In this document: one piece after another, positions 8,424 through 16,829 of the stretch | Position numbering within the stretch: position 1 is the stretch's first letter | How the letters are laid out: each line of letters starts with the position of its first letter | Assembly (NCBI RefSeq): GCF_001665295.1 | Contig: NZ_LZSE01000018.1 | Coordinates: 62,001-126,000, forward strand | From: Mycobacterium sp. 1554424.7 | GTDB taxonomy: Bacteria; Actinomycetota; Actinomycetes; Mycobacteriales; Mycobacteriaceae | Length of the DNA: 64,000 nt | Direction of reading: 5' to 3' | Made by a program: the position numbers and the translations under genes | The notes under the pieces: generated by a model | Seen by the model: the letters and a program-made list of their open reading frames with translations, nothing else | The model's database searches: none | Told to the model about the DNA's origin: nothing

Positions 8424-9496
8424 CGGCCACCGCCCGGCCCGGGAGGCGCTGCAGGCGCGCCCGGCAAGGCAGCCGCGGGAGGCGCGGGAGGCAGGGCCGC
8501 CGCCAGCCCCGGCATCGTGTCCATGACGACCTCGATCTGCATGCGGACCTTGCCGTTGACGACCGGAAACGCCGCGCTGGTGCGGTCCAGCAGGCCCGAA
8601 AGGCGGTCGTAGACAGGCGCAAAGCTGCCCTGCAGGTAGGAAAGCGGCAGCAAGACGCTCGTCACCGCGCCCATGAACGGGGCCAGCCACGTGACGTTCT
8701 TCGCGAGCATCTGGTCGGAGTTGAAAAGCAGCTTCGCCGTCTGGTCCAGGATCAGGTTCATGCGCTCGACCCCGTCGGGGTGCGCCAAAAATTCCATCCC
8801 GTTGAGCAGGTCGTAGGCCAACCCGATCAGCGGAACGGAATCGCTGGCGCCGTTGATCACCGAGGCGAACACCGACAGCGAGTGCGAGAACGGCACCTTC
8901 TGGGAGTCGACGAGCATCTTGACCAGATCGAAGTAGGAGCGGGTCACCGGCTCGGTCAGGTCGGCATGGCGACGCACCACCTCGATGATGCGGTCGACGT
9001 CGGGCGAGTCGGCGATCCGGCCGAGTTTCTGGCCCTGGCGCAGCAGCCCGGTGATGGAGGCCGAGCGCGCGGTGGCGCCGATCAACAGCGTCTGGTCCGG
9101 CCTCAGCCGCAGCCCGGTGCCGCTGCTGACCAGTTCGACCGCCGCGAGGCCAAAGGTGTTGGACGACATGAAGTTAGCCGTGGTGTCCGATGCCAGCGCC
9201 CGCGCCTGCTGCGGATCGAGTTCCACCGTGATCTTCTGCCTGTTGTAGCCGACCGATTGCAGCGTTTTCACCGATCCGATCGTCAGGCCGCGGAACTTCA
9301 CCTCCGCGCCCGGCGTCAGGCCCTCGCCGATCTGATCGGCCACCACGGTCAGCCTGAACGTGTCGGTGTAGCCGCCGGTGCCCAGTTGATACAGGACCGT
9401 GCCCGCGATACCGAGCACGGCCGCGGCGATCAGGCCCCGGATTCGCAACGAGCGCGGACTGGGCGCCCGCGCTCCTTGATCTGGCGATACCGGCAC
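8420..9496 (-). CDS. MCE family protein, MceA position
   Basis: A 358-residue first Mce subunit, starting 3 bp after yrbEB. The transmembrane anchor (RGLIAAAVLGIAGTVLYQLG) spans about 19-38. The MlaD-like domain carries GLTPGAEVKFRGLTIGSVKT. The C-terminus is a proline/alanine-rich tail ending PPGPGGGR. By eye the sequence departs clearly from Mce1A, so this is probably one of the extra mce loci of non-tuberculosis mycobacteria. Which numbered locus cannot be settled without an alignment. Confidence 0.93.
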   Translation of the reverse strand: MPVSPDQGARAPSPRSLRIRGLIAAAVLGIAGTVLYQLGTGGYTDTFRLTVVADQIGEGLTPGAEVKFRGLTIGSVKTLQSVGYNRQKITVELDPQQARALASDTTANFMSSNTFGLAAVELVSSGTGLRLRPDQTLLIGATARSASITGLLRQGQKLGRIADSPDVDRIIEVVRRHADLTEPVTRSYFDLVKMLVDSQKVPFSHSLSVFASVINGASDSVPLIGLAYDLLNGMEFLAHPDGVERMNLILDQTAKLLFNSDQMLAKNVTWLAPFMGAVTSVLLPLSYLQGSFAPVYDRLSGLLDRTSAAFPVVNGKVRMQIEVVMDTMPGLAAALPPAPPAAALPGAPAAPPGPGGGR

Positions 9497-9499
9497 GGG

Positions 9500-10369
9500 C
9501 TACCCCGATATCCGAATGCCGGGGTTGTTGCCCCAGAACAGCAGGGTCAGCACCATGTCGGCGGCGACCACCGTCACGATGCTGGCGCGGATGGCTCGGC
9601 CCGAGGCCCGCCCGACGCCTTCGGGACCACCGCTGGCGTAGTAGCCCTGATAGCAGTGGATGGCGATGATCAGCGTCACGAAGATGGCGGCCTTGAGCAC
9701 CGAGAACACGACGTCGGACGGGTGGATGAACGAGTCGAAGTAGTGGTAGTAGGTGCCCGACGACTGCCCGTGCAGCACGTTGACCACCAGCGCGCACGAC
9801 ACGTAGCTCAACGCGAGCGTGACCACGTACAGCGGCACGATGGTGATCATCCCGGCGATCACCCGGGTCGTGACGACGAACGGGATCGACTGAATGCCCA
9901 GGGCTTCCAGCGCGTCGATCTCCTCCGAGATCCGCATGGCGCCGATCTCGGCGGTCATGCGGCAGCCGGCCTGGGCCGCGAACCCGATCCCCGCGATCAT
10001 CGGCGCCATCTCCCGGGTGTTCGCATAGGCGGAGACGAACCCCGTCAGCGGGCCCATGCCGACCATGTCGAGGGCGCCATACCCCTCGACTCCCACCGAA
10101 CCGCCGACCGCCGCGCCCATGAACACCAGCACCCCGATGGTGCCGCCACCGACGATGAGCGACCCGTTGCCCCAGATCATGTCGACCAGCAGCACCCCGG
10201 TCTGGTGCCGATAACGCTTCAGCGTGTGCGGGATCGCGCCGAGCACCTGGGATCCGAAGGTGACCTGGTGACCGAGGCGCTGGATCAGCGAGTCGCCCCG
10301 GTCGGTGACCCATCGCGACGCCCGCAGGGGCGCGGGCCGGTATCGTGCCGGCACCGCCATGCGGGCCAT
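9500..10369 (-). CDS. YrbE-family (MlaE-like) ABC permease, second copy
   Basis: A 289-residue integral membrane protein of the MlaE/YrbE family, the second of the paired permeases that precede mceA. It starts MARMAVPARYR at 10369, overlapping the yrbEA stop by 1 nt (TGATG). It has the family core with GFAAQAGCRMTAEIGAMRIS, a short loop with EEIDALEALGIQSIPFVVTT that contacts the ATPase, and about five hydrophobic helices. It would pair with the first YrbE and a separately encoded ATPase (MceG), which is not in this window. Confidence 0.95.
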   Translation of the reverse strand: MARMAVPARYRPAPLRASRWVTDRGDSLIQRLGHQVTFGSQVLGAIPHTLKRYRHQTGVLLVDMIWGNGSLIVGGGTIGVLVFMGAAVGGSVGVEGYGALDMVGMGPLTGFVSAYANTREMAPMIAGIGFAAQAGCRMTAEIGAMRISEEIDALEALGIQSIPFVVTTRVIAGMITIVPLYVVTLALSYVSCALVVNVLHGQSSGTYYHYFDSFIHPSDVVFSVLKAAIFVTLIIAIHCYQGYYASGGPEGVGRASGRAIRASIVTVVAADMVLTLLFWGNNPGIRISG

Positions 10370-11397
10370 CAGCCCACCCTCAGCGGCATGGACATCGACA
10401 GCCCCTGGGTGATCAGCAGGTTGAGAACGAACACCGAGACGATGCCGATGACCACCGAGGCGTTCACCGCGTCGGCCACGCCGCGCGCCCCGCCCTTGGC
10501 CTCCAGGCCCCGCTGGCAGGCCACGAGGATCACGACCATCCCGAAAAGCCAGGTCTTGAGGATGGCGACCACGACATCGCTGACGCTGGCGAAGGACGCG
10601 AACGACGCGATGTAGCTGCCCGGGGTGCCGGACTGGAAGCCGACATTGATCGCGTAGCCCGCCGCCAGCCCCATAAAGATGATGAAGGAGCACAGCACCG
10701 GCGCCACGAAGACGATCGCCGCCAGCCGCGGGGTGACCAGCCGCTGCACCGGGTTGATGCCCATCACGCGCAGCGCGTCGACCTCCTCACGAATGGTGCG
10801 GGCGCCGAGGTCCGTGGCCACCGCCGAGCCGGCCGCGCCCCCGAGCAGCAGCGCGGCCACGACGGGTGCACCCTGTCGGATCACCCCGAGGCCGCCGGCC
10901 GCACCCGAGACCGACGAGGCGCCGACCTGCTGGATGAAGTTGCCGACCTGCACCGCCACGATGACCCCGAACGGGATGGACACCAGCAACGCGGGTATCG
11001 CGGTGACGCTGATGATGAACCAGGCCTGGTTGACGGTGTCGCGCCAGGGGTGGCGCAACCGGATCAAGTCCGTGATCAGGTACCTGAAGGACTCAGCGGC
11101 CAGGTCGAAGAAGCGGCCCAGCGTCTGCAACGAGGAATCGAGCTGCCTGCCGACGTATCGGAACGGTTTGCCCAGCGCCGCGGCGGTTCGGTTGCCGGTC
11201 GACGCCGCCTCTGAAGCCTGCGCGACGGCGTCCGAGGCGTCCGGCTCGGCGGGCGCCGAGGCGGGACTGGCGACGACGGGACTCGTGACGTCCGCGCCGT
11301 TTGTGATGGTGCCCGCGTCGGCGTCGACACAGGCCAGCCCGTCGCGTGCTGTCTCAGCCGGTGGGTCAGCCGCTGTCGCGTTGTATACAGCGGTCAA
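10369..11397 (-). CDS. YrbE-family (MlaE-like) ABC permease, first copy, with long N-terminal extension
   Basis: First gene of the mce operon. The start is put at the TTG at 11397, because the ribosome-binding site AAGGAGGG (11406-11413) sits 8 nt before it; a TTG at 11439 in the same frame has no such site. The product has 342 residues. The permease core starts near residue 75 and includes TDLGARTIREEVDALRVMGI, the MlaE contact loop. About 75 residues rich in Ala, Thr, Asp and Pro precede the usual start of the family (normally about 255-290 residues in total). The extension is probably cytoplasmic and has no recognised domain. Confidence 0.9.
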   Translation of the reverse strand: MTAVYNATAADPPAETARDGLACVDADAGTITNGADVTSPVVASPASAPAEPDASDAVAQASEAASTGNRTAAALGKPFRYVGRQLDSSLQTLGRFFDLAAESFRYLITDLIRLRHPWRDTVNQAWFIISVTAIPALLVSIPFGVIVAVQVGNFIQQVGASSVSGAAGGLGVIRQGAPVVAALLLGGAAGSAVATDLGARTIREEVDALRVMGINPVQRLVTPRLAAIVFVAPVLCSFIIFMGLAAGYAINVGFQSGTPGSYIASFASFASVSDVVVAILKTWLFGMVVILVACQRGLEAKGGARGVADAVNASVVIGIVSVFVLNLLITQGLSMSMPLRVG

Positions 11398-11405
11398 CGG
11401 CGGGT

Positions 11406-11413
11406 CCCTCCTT
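11406..11413 (-). promoter_or_regulatory. Strong Shine-Dalgarno site (AAGGAGGG) of the mce operon
   Basis: Read on the minus strand this is AAGGAGGG, 8 nt before the TTG at 11397. It decides the yrbEA start against the longer frame beginning at 11439. Confidence 0.75.
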
Positions 11414-11576
11414 AATCGCTGCCACGGGTTCTCAGCCAATCAAAGATTGGGAGCTTGGTCGACGTGCGTTCAATAGTGGCACCGAGTAGGTGCGTTCTAC
11501 CAAGAAGCAGTTGAGTGTGACGTACGCCACAATCCGTAGAACTGCGCACCGCGGGCGGCGGCGCTCCTGGCCTGTG

Positions 11577-11706
11577 GACAGAGCCGCAACTGCGGACCCG
11601 TGCGGGGCCCGCGTCGCGCCCCCGCTCCGGCGTCGTTCCTGGCGGCGGGGCCGCCTGACGTGCCAGTATGGACGAAAGACAGGGCCGCAACTGCGGCAGG
11701 CAACCG
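11577..11706. promoter_or_regulatory. Divergent intergenic region with a duplicated 19-bp palindromic element
   Basis: The 323-bp gap between the mce operon (minus) and the MoxR cluster (plus) contains GACAGRGCCGCAACTGCGG twice, at 11577-11595 and 11688-11706, 111 bp apart with one mismatch. Each copy holds the dyad CCGCA-AC-TGCGG. The second copy ends 14 bp before the ATG at 11721. The arrangement suggests operators of an unknown regulator. No other gene or RNA is seen in the gap. Confidence 0.5.
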
Positions 11707-11720
11707 GTCGGGTGGTGCCC

Positions 11721-12677
11721 ATGCCCGTGATGAAGCCCGGTATCGACAAGCCGACGGGACGCGTTGTTGCGCTGATCGTCCTCTTGATCTGTGTCGCCGC
11801 CGCCCTGCGCGGCTACTTCCCGGCTCAGGGCCATGCGCCGCGCGCGGAGCCCGGCGGCAGCCGGGCGGCGCTGCTTTTCGTCATCGCGGCGCTCAGCGGG
11901 ACGCTCGCGCTGCTGGCGATCGCGGTCATCGCACGGTTGCGCGATCCGCGTGCGGTGGCGCCGAAGCAGGAGGATCTGTCCGACCTGCTCGGCACCCGTG
12001 GCGGCCGGCCGAGCTGGCGCGTGCTGCTGATCGGGCTGCTGCTGATCGTGGCGTGGCTGCTGATCGTGACCCTGGTGGTCCGCTATCTGGTGCCGCACGA
12101 CGTCAAGACCTCCGGCCCCGCCCCGGCCCCCACCGCGCCGCCGCCGGGGCGCCCCAGCGGCCGGCCGCCGGAGGGGCACCCGGGCAACGGTTCGGGGGAC
12201 ATGTTCGGGGTGCTGCTGGCCGGCACGATCCCGATGATGCTCGTGATCGTCGCCGGGTCGCTGATCCTGGCTCGGCGGCGGTGGCGCGCGCCCACACCCG
12301 TCATCGCGGCCGACGATCGCCTCGAGGCACCGGCGCCCGCGCCGCGTTCGGAGTCGCTGGCCCGCGCGGCCGAAGTCGGCCTGGCCGAGATCGGTGACCT
12401 CAACCGCGAACCCCGCGAGGCGATCATCGCCTGCTACGCCGCGATGGAACGTGAGCTCGCCCGGGTGCCGGGGGCCGCGCCCCAGGACTTCGATACGCCG
12501 ACCGAGGTGCTGGTCCGGGCCGTCGAACACCATGCGCTGCACGCCGACAACGCCGAGCGGCTGGTCAACCTGTTCGAAGAGGCGCGTTTCTCCCCGCACG
12601 TGATGAACGAGGGACATCGCGAGGTGGCGGTGAGCGTCCTGCGGCTGGTCCTGGCGGAGTTGCGGAGCCCGGTATGA
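11721..12677 (+). CDS. Membrane protein with C-terminal DUF4129 domain (Rv3166c-like)
   Basis: The 318-residue product starts at the ATG at 11721 (MPVMKPGIDKPTGRVV); an ATG 9 nt later is also possible. Four hydrophobic helices are visible at about 15-30, 51-70, 101-124 and 163-184. A proline/glycine-rich loop (APAPTAPPPGRPSGRPPEGH) lies between the last two. The C-terminus (LNREPREAIIACYAAMEREL and following) is a DUF4129 domain, usually found next to MoxR ATPases and sometimes linked to transglutaminase-like proteins. It is the first gene of a five-gene unit and overlaps the next gene by 4 nt. The exact role is unknown. Confidence 0.85.
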   Translation: MPVMKPGIDKPTGRVVALIVLLICVAAALRGYFPAQGHAPRAEPGGSRAALLFVIAALSGTLALLAIAVIARLRDPRAVAPKQEDLSDLLGTRGGRPSWRVLLIGLLLIVAWLLIVTLVVRYLVPHDVKTSGPAPAPTAPPPGRPSGRPPEGHPGNGSGDMFGVLLAGTIPMMLVIVAGSLILARRRWRAPTPVIAADDRLEAPAPAPRSESLARAAEVGLAEIGDLNREPREAIIACYAAMERELARVPGAAPQDFDTPTEVLVRAVEHHALHADNAERLVNLFEEARFSPHVMNEGHREVAVSVLRLVLAELRSPV

Positions 12678-13156
12678 AAAGGCTTGTCGCCCTGGGTGTT
12701 TGCCTCGTCGTGGGGATGGAGCTGCTGGCGTTGATACTGCACGGGCGCCAGTTCCTGTTGGCGGCCTCCGGTGTCGCCCTGGCCCTGGTGCTGCTCGACG
12801 TCCGCCGTTACGTGGGGCGCGGCAACGAACCCGCGGCCGAGCCGGACTACGACGAGCTGGGGGATTCGTTGCGCCGCTGGCTTTCCACCACCGAGACGAC
12901 GATCCGGCGGTCGGACTCGACGCGAGCGGACTGGGACCGGCACCTGCGCCCCATGCTCGCGCGTCGCTACGAAATGACGACGGGACACAAGCAATCCAAG
13001 GATCCCGCGGCGTATCACGCAAGCGGCCGAATGCTTTTCGGTGAGCAACTGTGGGAATGGGTTAACCCGAACAACGTCGCGCGCACCGGCGACCGCGAAC
13101 CGGGGCCGGGCCGCGGGGCGCTGGAAGAGATTCTGCGGAGGTTGGAGCAAATATGA
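12674..13156 (+). CDS. Small membrane protein of the MoxR cluster (Rv3165c-like)
   Basis: A 160-residue protein with two N-terminal hydrophobic helices (LVALGVCLVVGMELLALIL and FLLAASGVALALVLLDV), then a soluble, charged C-terminal region of about 110 residues. Its start overlaps the DUF4129 gene and its stop overlaps moxR, each by 4 nt. No known domain was recognised. The position between DUF4129 and MoxR genes matches the conserved mycobacterial cluster Rv3166c-Rv3162c, so it is probably part of that membrane complex. Confidence 0.8.
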   Translation: MKRLVALGVCLVVGMELLALILHGRQFLLAASGVALALVLLDVRRYVGRGNEPAAEPDYDELGDSLRRWLSTTETTIRRSDSTRADWDRHLRPMLARRYEMTTGHKQSKDPAAYHASGRMLFGEQLWEWVNPNNVARTGDREPGPGRGALEEILRRLEQI

Positions 13157-14121
13157 CGCTGCCGGTCGCGACCACTACCGCACGCTGCGAGGCGGTCCTC
13201 GACGAAATCGAACGCGTGGTGGTGGGGAAGCGCTCGGCGCTGACGCTCATCCTGACCGCGGTCCTCGCGCGCGGCCACGTCCTCATCGAGGACCTTCCCG
13301 GCCTCGGCAAGACGCTCATCGCGCGATCCTTCGCCGCGGCGCTGGGACTTCGATTCACCCGCGTGCAGTTCACCCCGGATCTGCTGCCCGCGGACCTGCT
13401 CGGCTCGACGATCTACGACATGCAATCGGGCCAGTTCGCGTTCCGGTCCGGACCGATTTTCACCAACCTGCTGCTTGCCGACGAGATCAACCGCACGCCG
13501 CCGAAGACGCAGGCGGCCCTGCTGGAGGCGATGGCCGAAGGCCAGGTGAGCATCGACGGCGAAACCCACAAGCTGCCAACGCCGTTCATCGTGCTGGCGA
13601 CCGACAACCCGATCGAGTACGAGGGCACCTACCCGCTGCCCGAGGCGCAGCTGGATCGGTTCGCGATCCGGCTGGAACTTCGCTACCTCTCGGAGCGGGA
13701 CGAGACCTCGATGCTGCGCCGCCGCCTCGAACGCGGTTCGGCCGAGCCGACGGTCAGCCAGGTGGTGGACGGGCACGACCTGCTGGCGATGCGCGAGTCG
13801 GTCGAGCAGGTGACCGTGCACGAGGACGTGCTGCACTACGTGGTGTCGCTGGCCACCGCTACCCGGCACCACCCGCAGGTCGCCGTCGGCGCCAGCCCGC
13901 GCGCCGAGCTCGACCTCGTTCAACTCGCGCGCGCCCGCGCGCTGTTGCTCGGCCGCGACTATGTGATCCCCGAAGACGTCAAGGCGCTCGCTGTCGCGGC
14001 CGTCGCGCATCGCATCACCTTGCGGCCGGAGATGTGGGTGCGCAAGATCCAGGGCGCCGACGTCGTCGGGGAATTGTTGCGGCGCTTGCCGGTGCCCCGA
14101 ACGAGCGGGGGACCCGGTTGA
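13153..14121 (+). CDS. moxR3: MoxR-family AAA+ ATPase (MoxR3-like)
   Basis: A 322-residue AAA_3 ATPase. The Walker A motif is EDLPGLGKT (about 46-54) and the Walker B motif is LLLADEINRTPPKTQ (about 109-123), with the sensor segment FIVLATDNPIEYEGTYPLPE downstream. MoxR proteins act as chaperones that help insert metals or assemble complexes with the VWA or DUF58 proteins encoded next door. Here the partner DUF58 gene follows directly and overlaps by 4 nt (TTGA). The gene name rests on synteny with Rv3164c; the client protein is unknown. Confidence 0.95.
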   Translation: MTLPVATTTARCEAVLDEIERVVVGKRSALTLILTAVLARGHVLIEDLPGLGKTLIARSFAAALGLRFTRVQFTPDLLPADLLGSTIYDMQSGQFAFRSGPIFTNLLLADEINRTPPKTQAALLEAMAEGQVSIDGETHKLPTPFIVLATDNPIEYEGTYPLPEAQLDRFAIRLELRYLSERDETSMLRRRLERGSAEPTVSQVVDGHDLLAMRESVEQVTVHEDVLHYVVSLATATRHHPQVAVGASPRAELDLVQLARARALLLGRDYVIPEDVKALAVAAVAHRITLRPEMWVRKIQGADVVGELLRRLPVPRTSGGPG

Positions 14122-15452
14122 CCAGGACGGGCGGCGAGGTCGAGTTCCGTTGGCGCGCTTCGCCGTTGGCGCGATCGATCGCGACCTGCGCCGGGGTTGC
14201 GCTGGCGGCCGCAGTGATCGGCGCGCGCTGGCAGCTGCTGGCCTTCGCTGCGCCGCTGCTGGGCGTGCTCTGCTCGGTCAGCTGGCAACGTCCGGTGCCC
14301 GGGATCCGGGTGCACGGCAAACCCGATTCGCAGCGCTGCTTCGAAAACGAACCGGCGCGGGTGCGCGTGTGGCTGACGGAAGGCGACGGCGACGCCGGGT
14401 CCGCGGCGGTGGAGCTGACGGTGCCGCCCGTCGCGGGCATGCAGCTCGAAGCGCTCGAGGCGGAGTCCCGCCACGCGAAGACCGCGAAGACCGCGAAGAC
14501 CGCGAAGACCGCGAAGACCGCGAAGACCGCGAAGACCGCGAAAACTGTTGTGGCAACGGCGCAGCGCTGGGGCCGCTACCCGATCCGTGCCCGGGTCGAC
14601 GTGCTCGCGCGGGGCGGGTTGCTGACGGGGACGGGCAGCGTCGATGCCGCCGACGTCATCGTCTTCCCGCTCACGCCGCCGCAGTCGACGCCGATCCCGC
14701 AGATCGAGTTGCTCGACCGGCTGGGGGCGCATTTGACCCGGCACATCGGCCCGGGCGTCGAGTACGCCGACATCCGGCCCTACGTGCCCGGTGACCAGCT
14801 GCGGGCGGTGAACTGGCCGGTGAGCGCGCGCCGGCGCCAGCTGCACGTGACGCAGCGGTTGACCGACCGCGCCGCCGACGTGGTGGTGCTGATCGACACG
14901 TACCGGCAGCCGGCGGGCCCGGCAACCGAGGCCACCGAACGCGTGGTGCGCGGCGCCGCGCAGGTGGTGCAGACCGCCCTGCGGCACGGCGATCGCGCCG
15001 GCATCGTCGCCCTGGGCGGCAACCGCCCGCGCTGGCTCGGGGCCGACATCGGGCAGCGCCAGTTCTACCGGGTGCTCGACACCGTGCTCGGTGCCGGCGA
15101 CGGTTTCGAAAACACCACTGGCACACTGGCGCCCCGCGCGGCGGTTCCCGTCGGGGCGATCGTCATCGCGTTCTCCACGCTGCTCGACACGGAATTCGCG
15201 CTGGCGCTGATCGACCTTCGCAAGCGCGGCCACGTCGTGATCGCCGTCGACATCCTCGACAGCTCCCCGTTCGAAAGCCAGCAGGATCCGCTGGTCGATC
15301 GGATGTGGGCGCTGCAGCGCTCGGCCATGTATCGGGACATGGCCACCGTCGGCGTGGACATCGTGCCGTGGCGGGGCGACAGCACGCTGGACCAGTCGAT
15401 GGGCGTGCTGCCCGATCGCCGCCATCGCGTGCGCGGGCGGCTACGCGCATGA
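14118..15452 (+). CDS. DUF58 domain protein with in-frame (Ala-Lys-Thr)8 repeat
   Basis: The start is the TTG at 14118, overlapping the moxR stop as TTGA. The product has 444 residues, with two hydrophobic segments near 16-45 (SIATCAGVALAAAVIGARW, LLAFAAPLLGVLC). The DUF58 core has GPGVEYADIRPYVPGDQLRA then VNWPVSARRRQLHV, followed by a VWA-like fold with VVLIDTYRQPAG. Residues 120-143 are eight copies of Ala-Lys-Thr made by a 9-bp tandem repeat. This places a basic, flexible insert between an Ig-like region and the DUF58 core. It corresponds to Rv3163c by position and probably works with MoxR3. Confidence 0.92.
   Translation: MTRTGGEVEFRWRASPLARSIATCAGVALAAAVIGARWQLLAFAAPLLGVLCSVSWQRPVPGIRVHGKPDSQRCFENEPARVRVWLTEGDGDAGSAAVELTVPPVAGMQLEALEAESRHAKTAKTAKTAKTAKTAKTAKTAKTVVATAQRWGRYPIRARVDVLARGGLLTGTGSVDAADVIVFPLTPPQSTPIPQIELLDRLGAHLTRHIGPGVEYADIRPYVPGDQLRAVNWPVSARRRQLHVTQRLTDRAADVVVLIDTYRQPAGPATEATERVVRGAAQVVQTALRHGDRAGIVALGGNRPRWLGADIGQRQFYRVLDTVLGAGDGFENTTGTLAPRAAVPVGAIVIAFSTLLDTEFALALIDLRKRGHVVIAVDILDSSPFESQQDPLVDRMWALQRSAMYRDMATVGVDIVPWRGDSTLDQSMGVLPDRRHRVRGRLRA
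14475..14546 (+). repeat. 9-bp coding tandem repeat GCGAAGACC, eight units
   Basis: Seven exact units of GCGAAGACC run from 14475 to 14537, followed by a degenerate eighth unit GCGAAAACT. Each unit encodes Ala-Lys-Thr in the DUF58 frame, so changes in copy number keep the frame. The identical codons suggest recent slippage expansion and hence a variable-number locus. Confidence 0.95.
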
Positions 15453-15886
15453 GGTCGATCGCGCTGGTCGCCTCGACCGTTTTCGGCCTGCTGATGGTGG
15501 GGCTGGCCGCGTTCGGTTCGCACGGGCCGGCGCTCGTCGCGGGCGTCGCCGCCGCCGTCGCGGTGGGCGTCTCGGTGGTTTTCCGCCCGGCGGCGACGAT
15601 GGCCGTGCTGGCATCGGTGGCAACGATCGCGGCGTCGGATCCGTCGGTCGTGTTCGCCGCCTGGTCCGGGTTGTGCGCGGTCGCCTACCTGGTGTGCCGG
15701 CACGCGGTCGCGGCGCACGCCGCTGCCGTAGTGTGGAGCTGGCCCACCGCCCTTGCGGCCGTTGGGTTCAGCTGCGCGGGCCTGGTCGCCACGTCGTTCC
15801 CGCTGCAGTTGCCGTGGGTGCCGCTGGCCGCGCCGCTGGGGGTGTTGGCGATCTACGTTGTGGCCACCCGCCCGTTCGTGAGCTGA
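15449..15886 (+). CDS. Small integral membrane protein of the MoxR cluster (Rv3162c-like)
   Basis: The 145-residue product starts MRSIALVASTVFGLLMVGLA at 15449 and overlaps the DUF58 stop by 4 nt. About five hydrophobic helices cover most of its length (for example VFGLLMVGLAAFGSHG, ALVAGVAAAVAVGVSVVF, AAVVWSWPTALAAVGFSCAG), so it is an almost fully membrane-embedded protein. It closes the five-gene cluster and converges on the luciferase-like gene with a 1-bp gap. Function is unknown. Confidence 0.85.
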   Translation: MRSIALVASTVFGLLMVGLAAFGSHGPALVAGVAAAVAVGVSVVFRPAATMAVLASVATIAASDPSVVFAAWSGLCAVAYLVCRHAVAAHAAAVVWSWPTALAAVGFSCAGLVATSFPLQLPWVPLAAPLGVLAIYVVATRPFVS

Positions 15887-15887
15887 T

Positions 15888-16829
15888 TCATGTCGCGACA
15901 GTCGCACCGATTCGGCGTGCATGGGCGGCCTCCAGGGCGGGAGCGAGTCGCTGCAATTGGTTGACGACCGACCCCAGGTCTCCGAACGGCGACACCAGAA
16001 CGTGGTCCGCACCGGCGTCGAGGTGCTCAATTATGCGCTGCGCCACGTGATCTGGCGTGCCCGCCACCGCGACCGCGTCGAAGAACTTGTCGCTGAGCCG
16101 GTCGAGGTCGTCGTCAGATAATCCGAAGCGCTTCAACCCGGCGCGGTAGTGCGGCATGGATGCGCCGATCGAAAGCCGCTGCCGATATGCGGCCAACGCG
16201 TCCTCGGTCGGGTCGACCAGCACACTCTGCTCGGGAATCAGCAGCGGGTCGGGCCCAAGTCGTCGGCGCGCGTCGGCGGTGTGGGCGACCGGCACGAAGT
16301 ACGGGTGGGCGCCGTCGGCGAATTCGGCGGCCACGTCCAGCATTTTCGGCCCGACGGCGGCGATCACGGTGGGAAACGGCGGCGCCTGCAGCGGGCTGTG
16401 CCGGGCTTCTTGACGCATGCGCTGCAGGTAGCCGCGCATCGTGGCAAGCGGTGCGCTGTAGTCGGCGCCCACTTGGTCGGCCTGGATCGGATGGCCGATC
16501 CCGATCCCGTTGACGAACCGGCCCGGATAGGCTTCGGCCAGCGTGGCGCCGGCGGCCTGGGCGTCCTCGGGGGCGCGCGCCCACACGTTGGCGATGCCGG
16601 CTCCGGCGGCCAGCCGCTGCGTGGCGGCCAGCCAGATCCCCAAGTGCGCGTAGATGTCTCGCCCGCCCACGCCTTCGCCGGTCCAGATCGAACCATAGGT
16701 GCTCAATGCGTCCAACTGCCGCAGCGCGACGCGTTGCGCGCTCGCCGTGTCGCCGAAGTGCTCGGGACCGCCCAGCCATATCCCGAAGGGGCCCAACGCT
16801 TGCCGTATGGTCTGGTTAACTTGAGACAT
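15888..16829 (-). CDS. LLM-class (luciferase-like) probable F420-dependent oxidoreductase
   Basis: A 313-residue protein of the bacterial-luciferase-like TIM-barrel family. Motifs include VNGIGIGHPIQADQVG and TVIAAVGPKMLDVAAEFADG, the latter typical of mycobacterial F420-dependent members (TIGR03620-type). The ATG at 16829 is preferred; a TTG at 16835 in the same frame has no ribosome-binding site. A promoter (TTGTCA, 17 bp, TATAGT) would place the transcript start a few bases before the ATG, so the mRNA may be leaderless. The gene is divergent from a TetR gene and the shared operator overlaps its start codon. Substrate unknown; F420 use is inferred from the family. Confidence 0.88.
   Translation of the reverse strand: MSQVNQTIRQALGPFGIWLGGPEHFGDTASAQRVALRQLDALSTYGSIWTGEGVGGRDIYAHLGIWLAATQRLAAGAGIANVWARAPEDAQAAGATLAEAYPGRFVNGIGIGHPIQADQVGADYSAPLATMRGYLQRMRQEARHSPLQAPPFPTVIAAVGPKMLDVAAEFADGAHPYFVPVAHTADARRRLGPDPLLIPEQSVLVDPTEDALAAYRQRLSIGASMPHYRAGLKRFGLSDDDLDRLSDKFFDAVAVAGTPDHVAQRIIEHLDAGADHVLVSPFGDLGSVVNQLQRLAPALEAAHARRIGATVAT

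Noticed and set aside
14475-14546. Repeat array considered as a CRISPR
   Set aside because: Units are 9 bp, contiguous without spacers, and code for Ala-Lys-Thr in frame.
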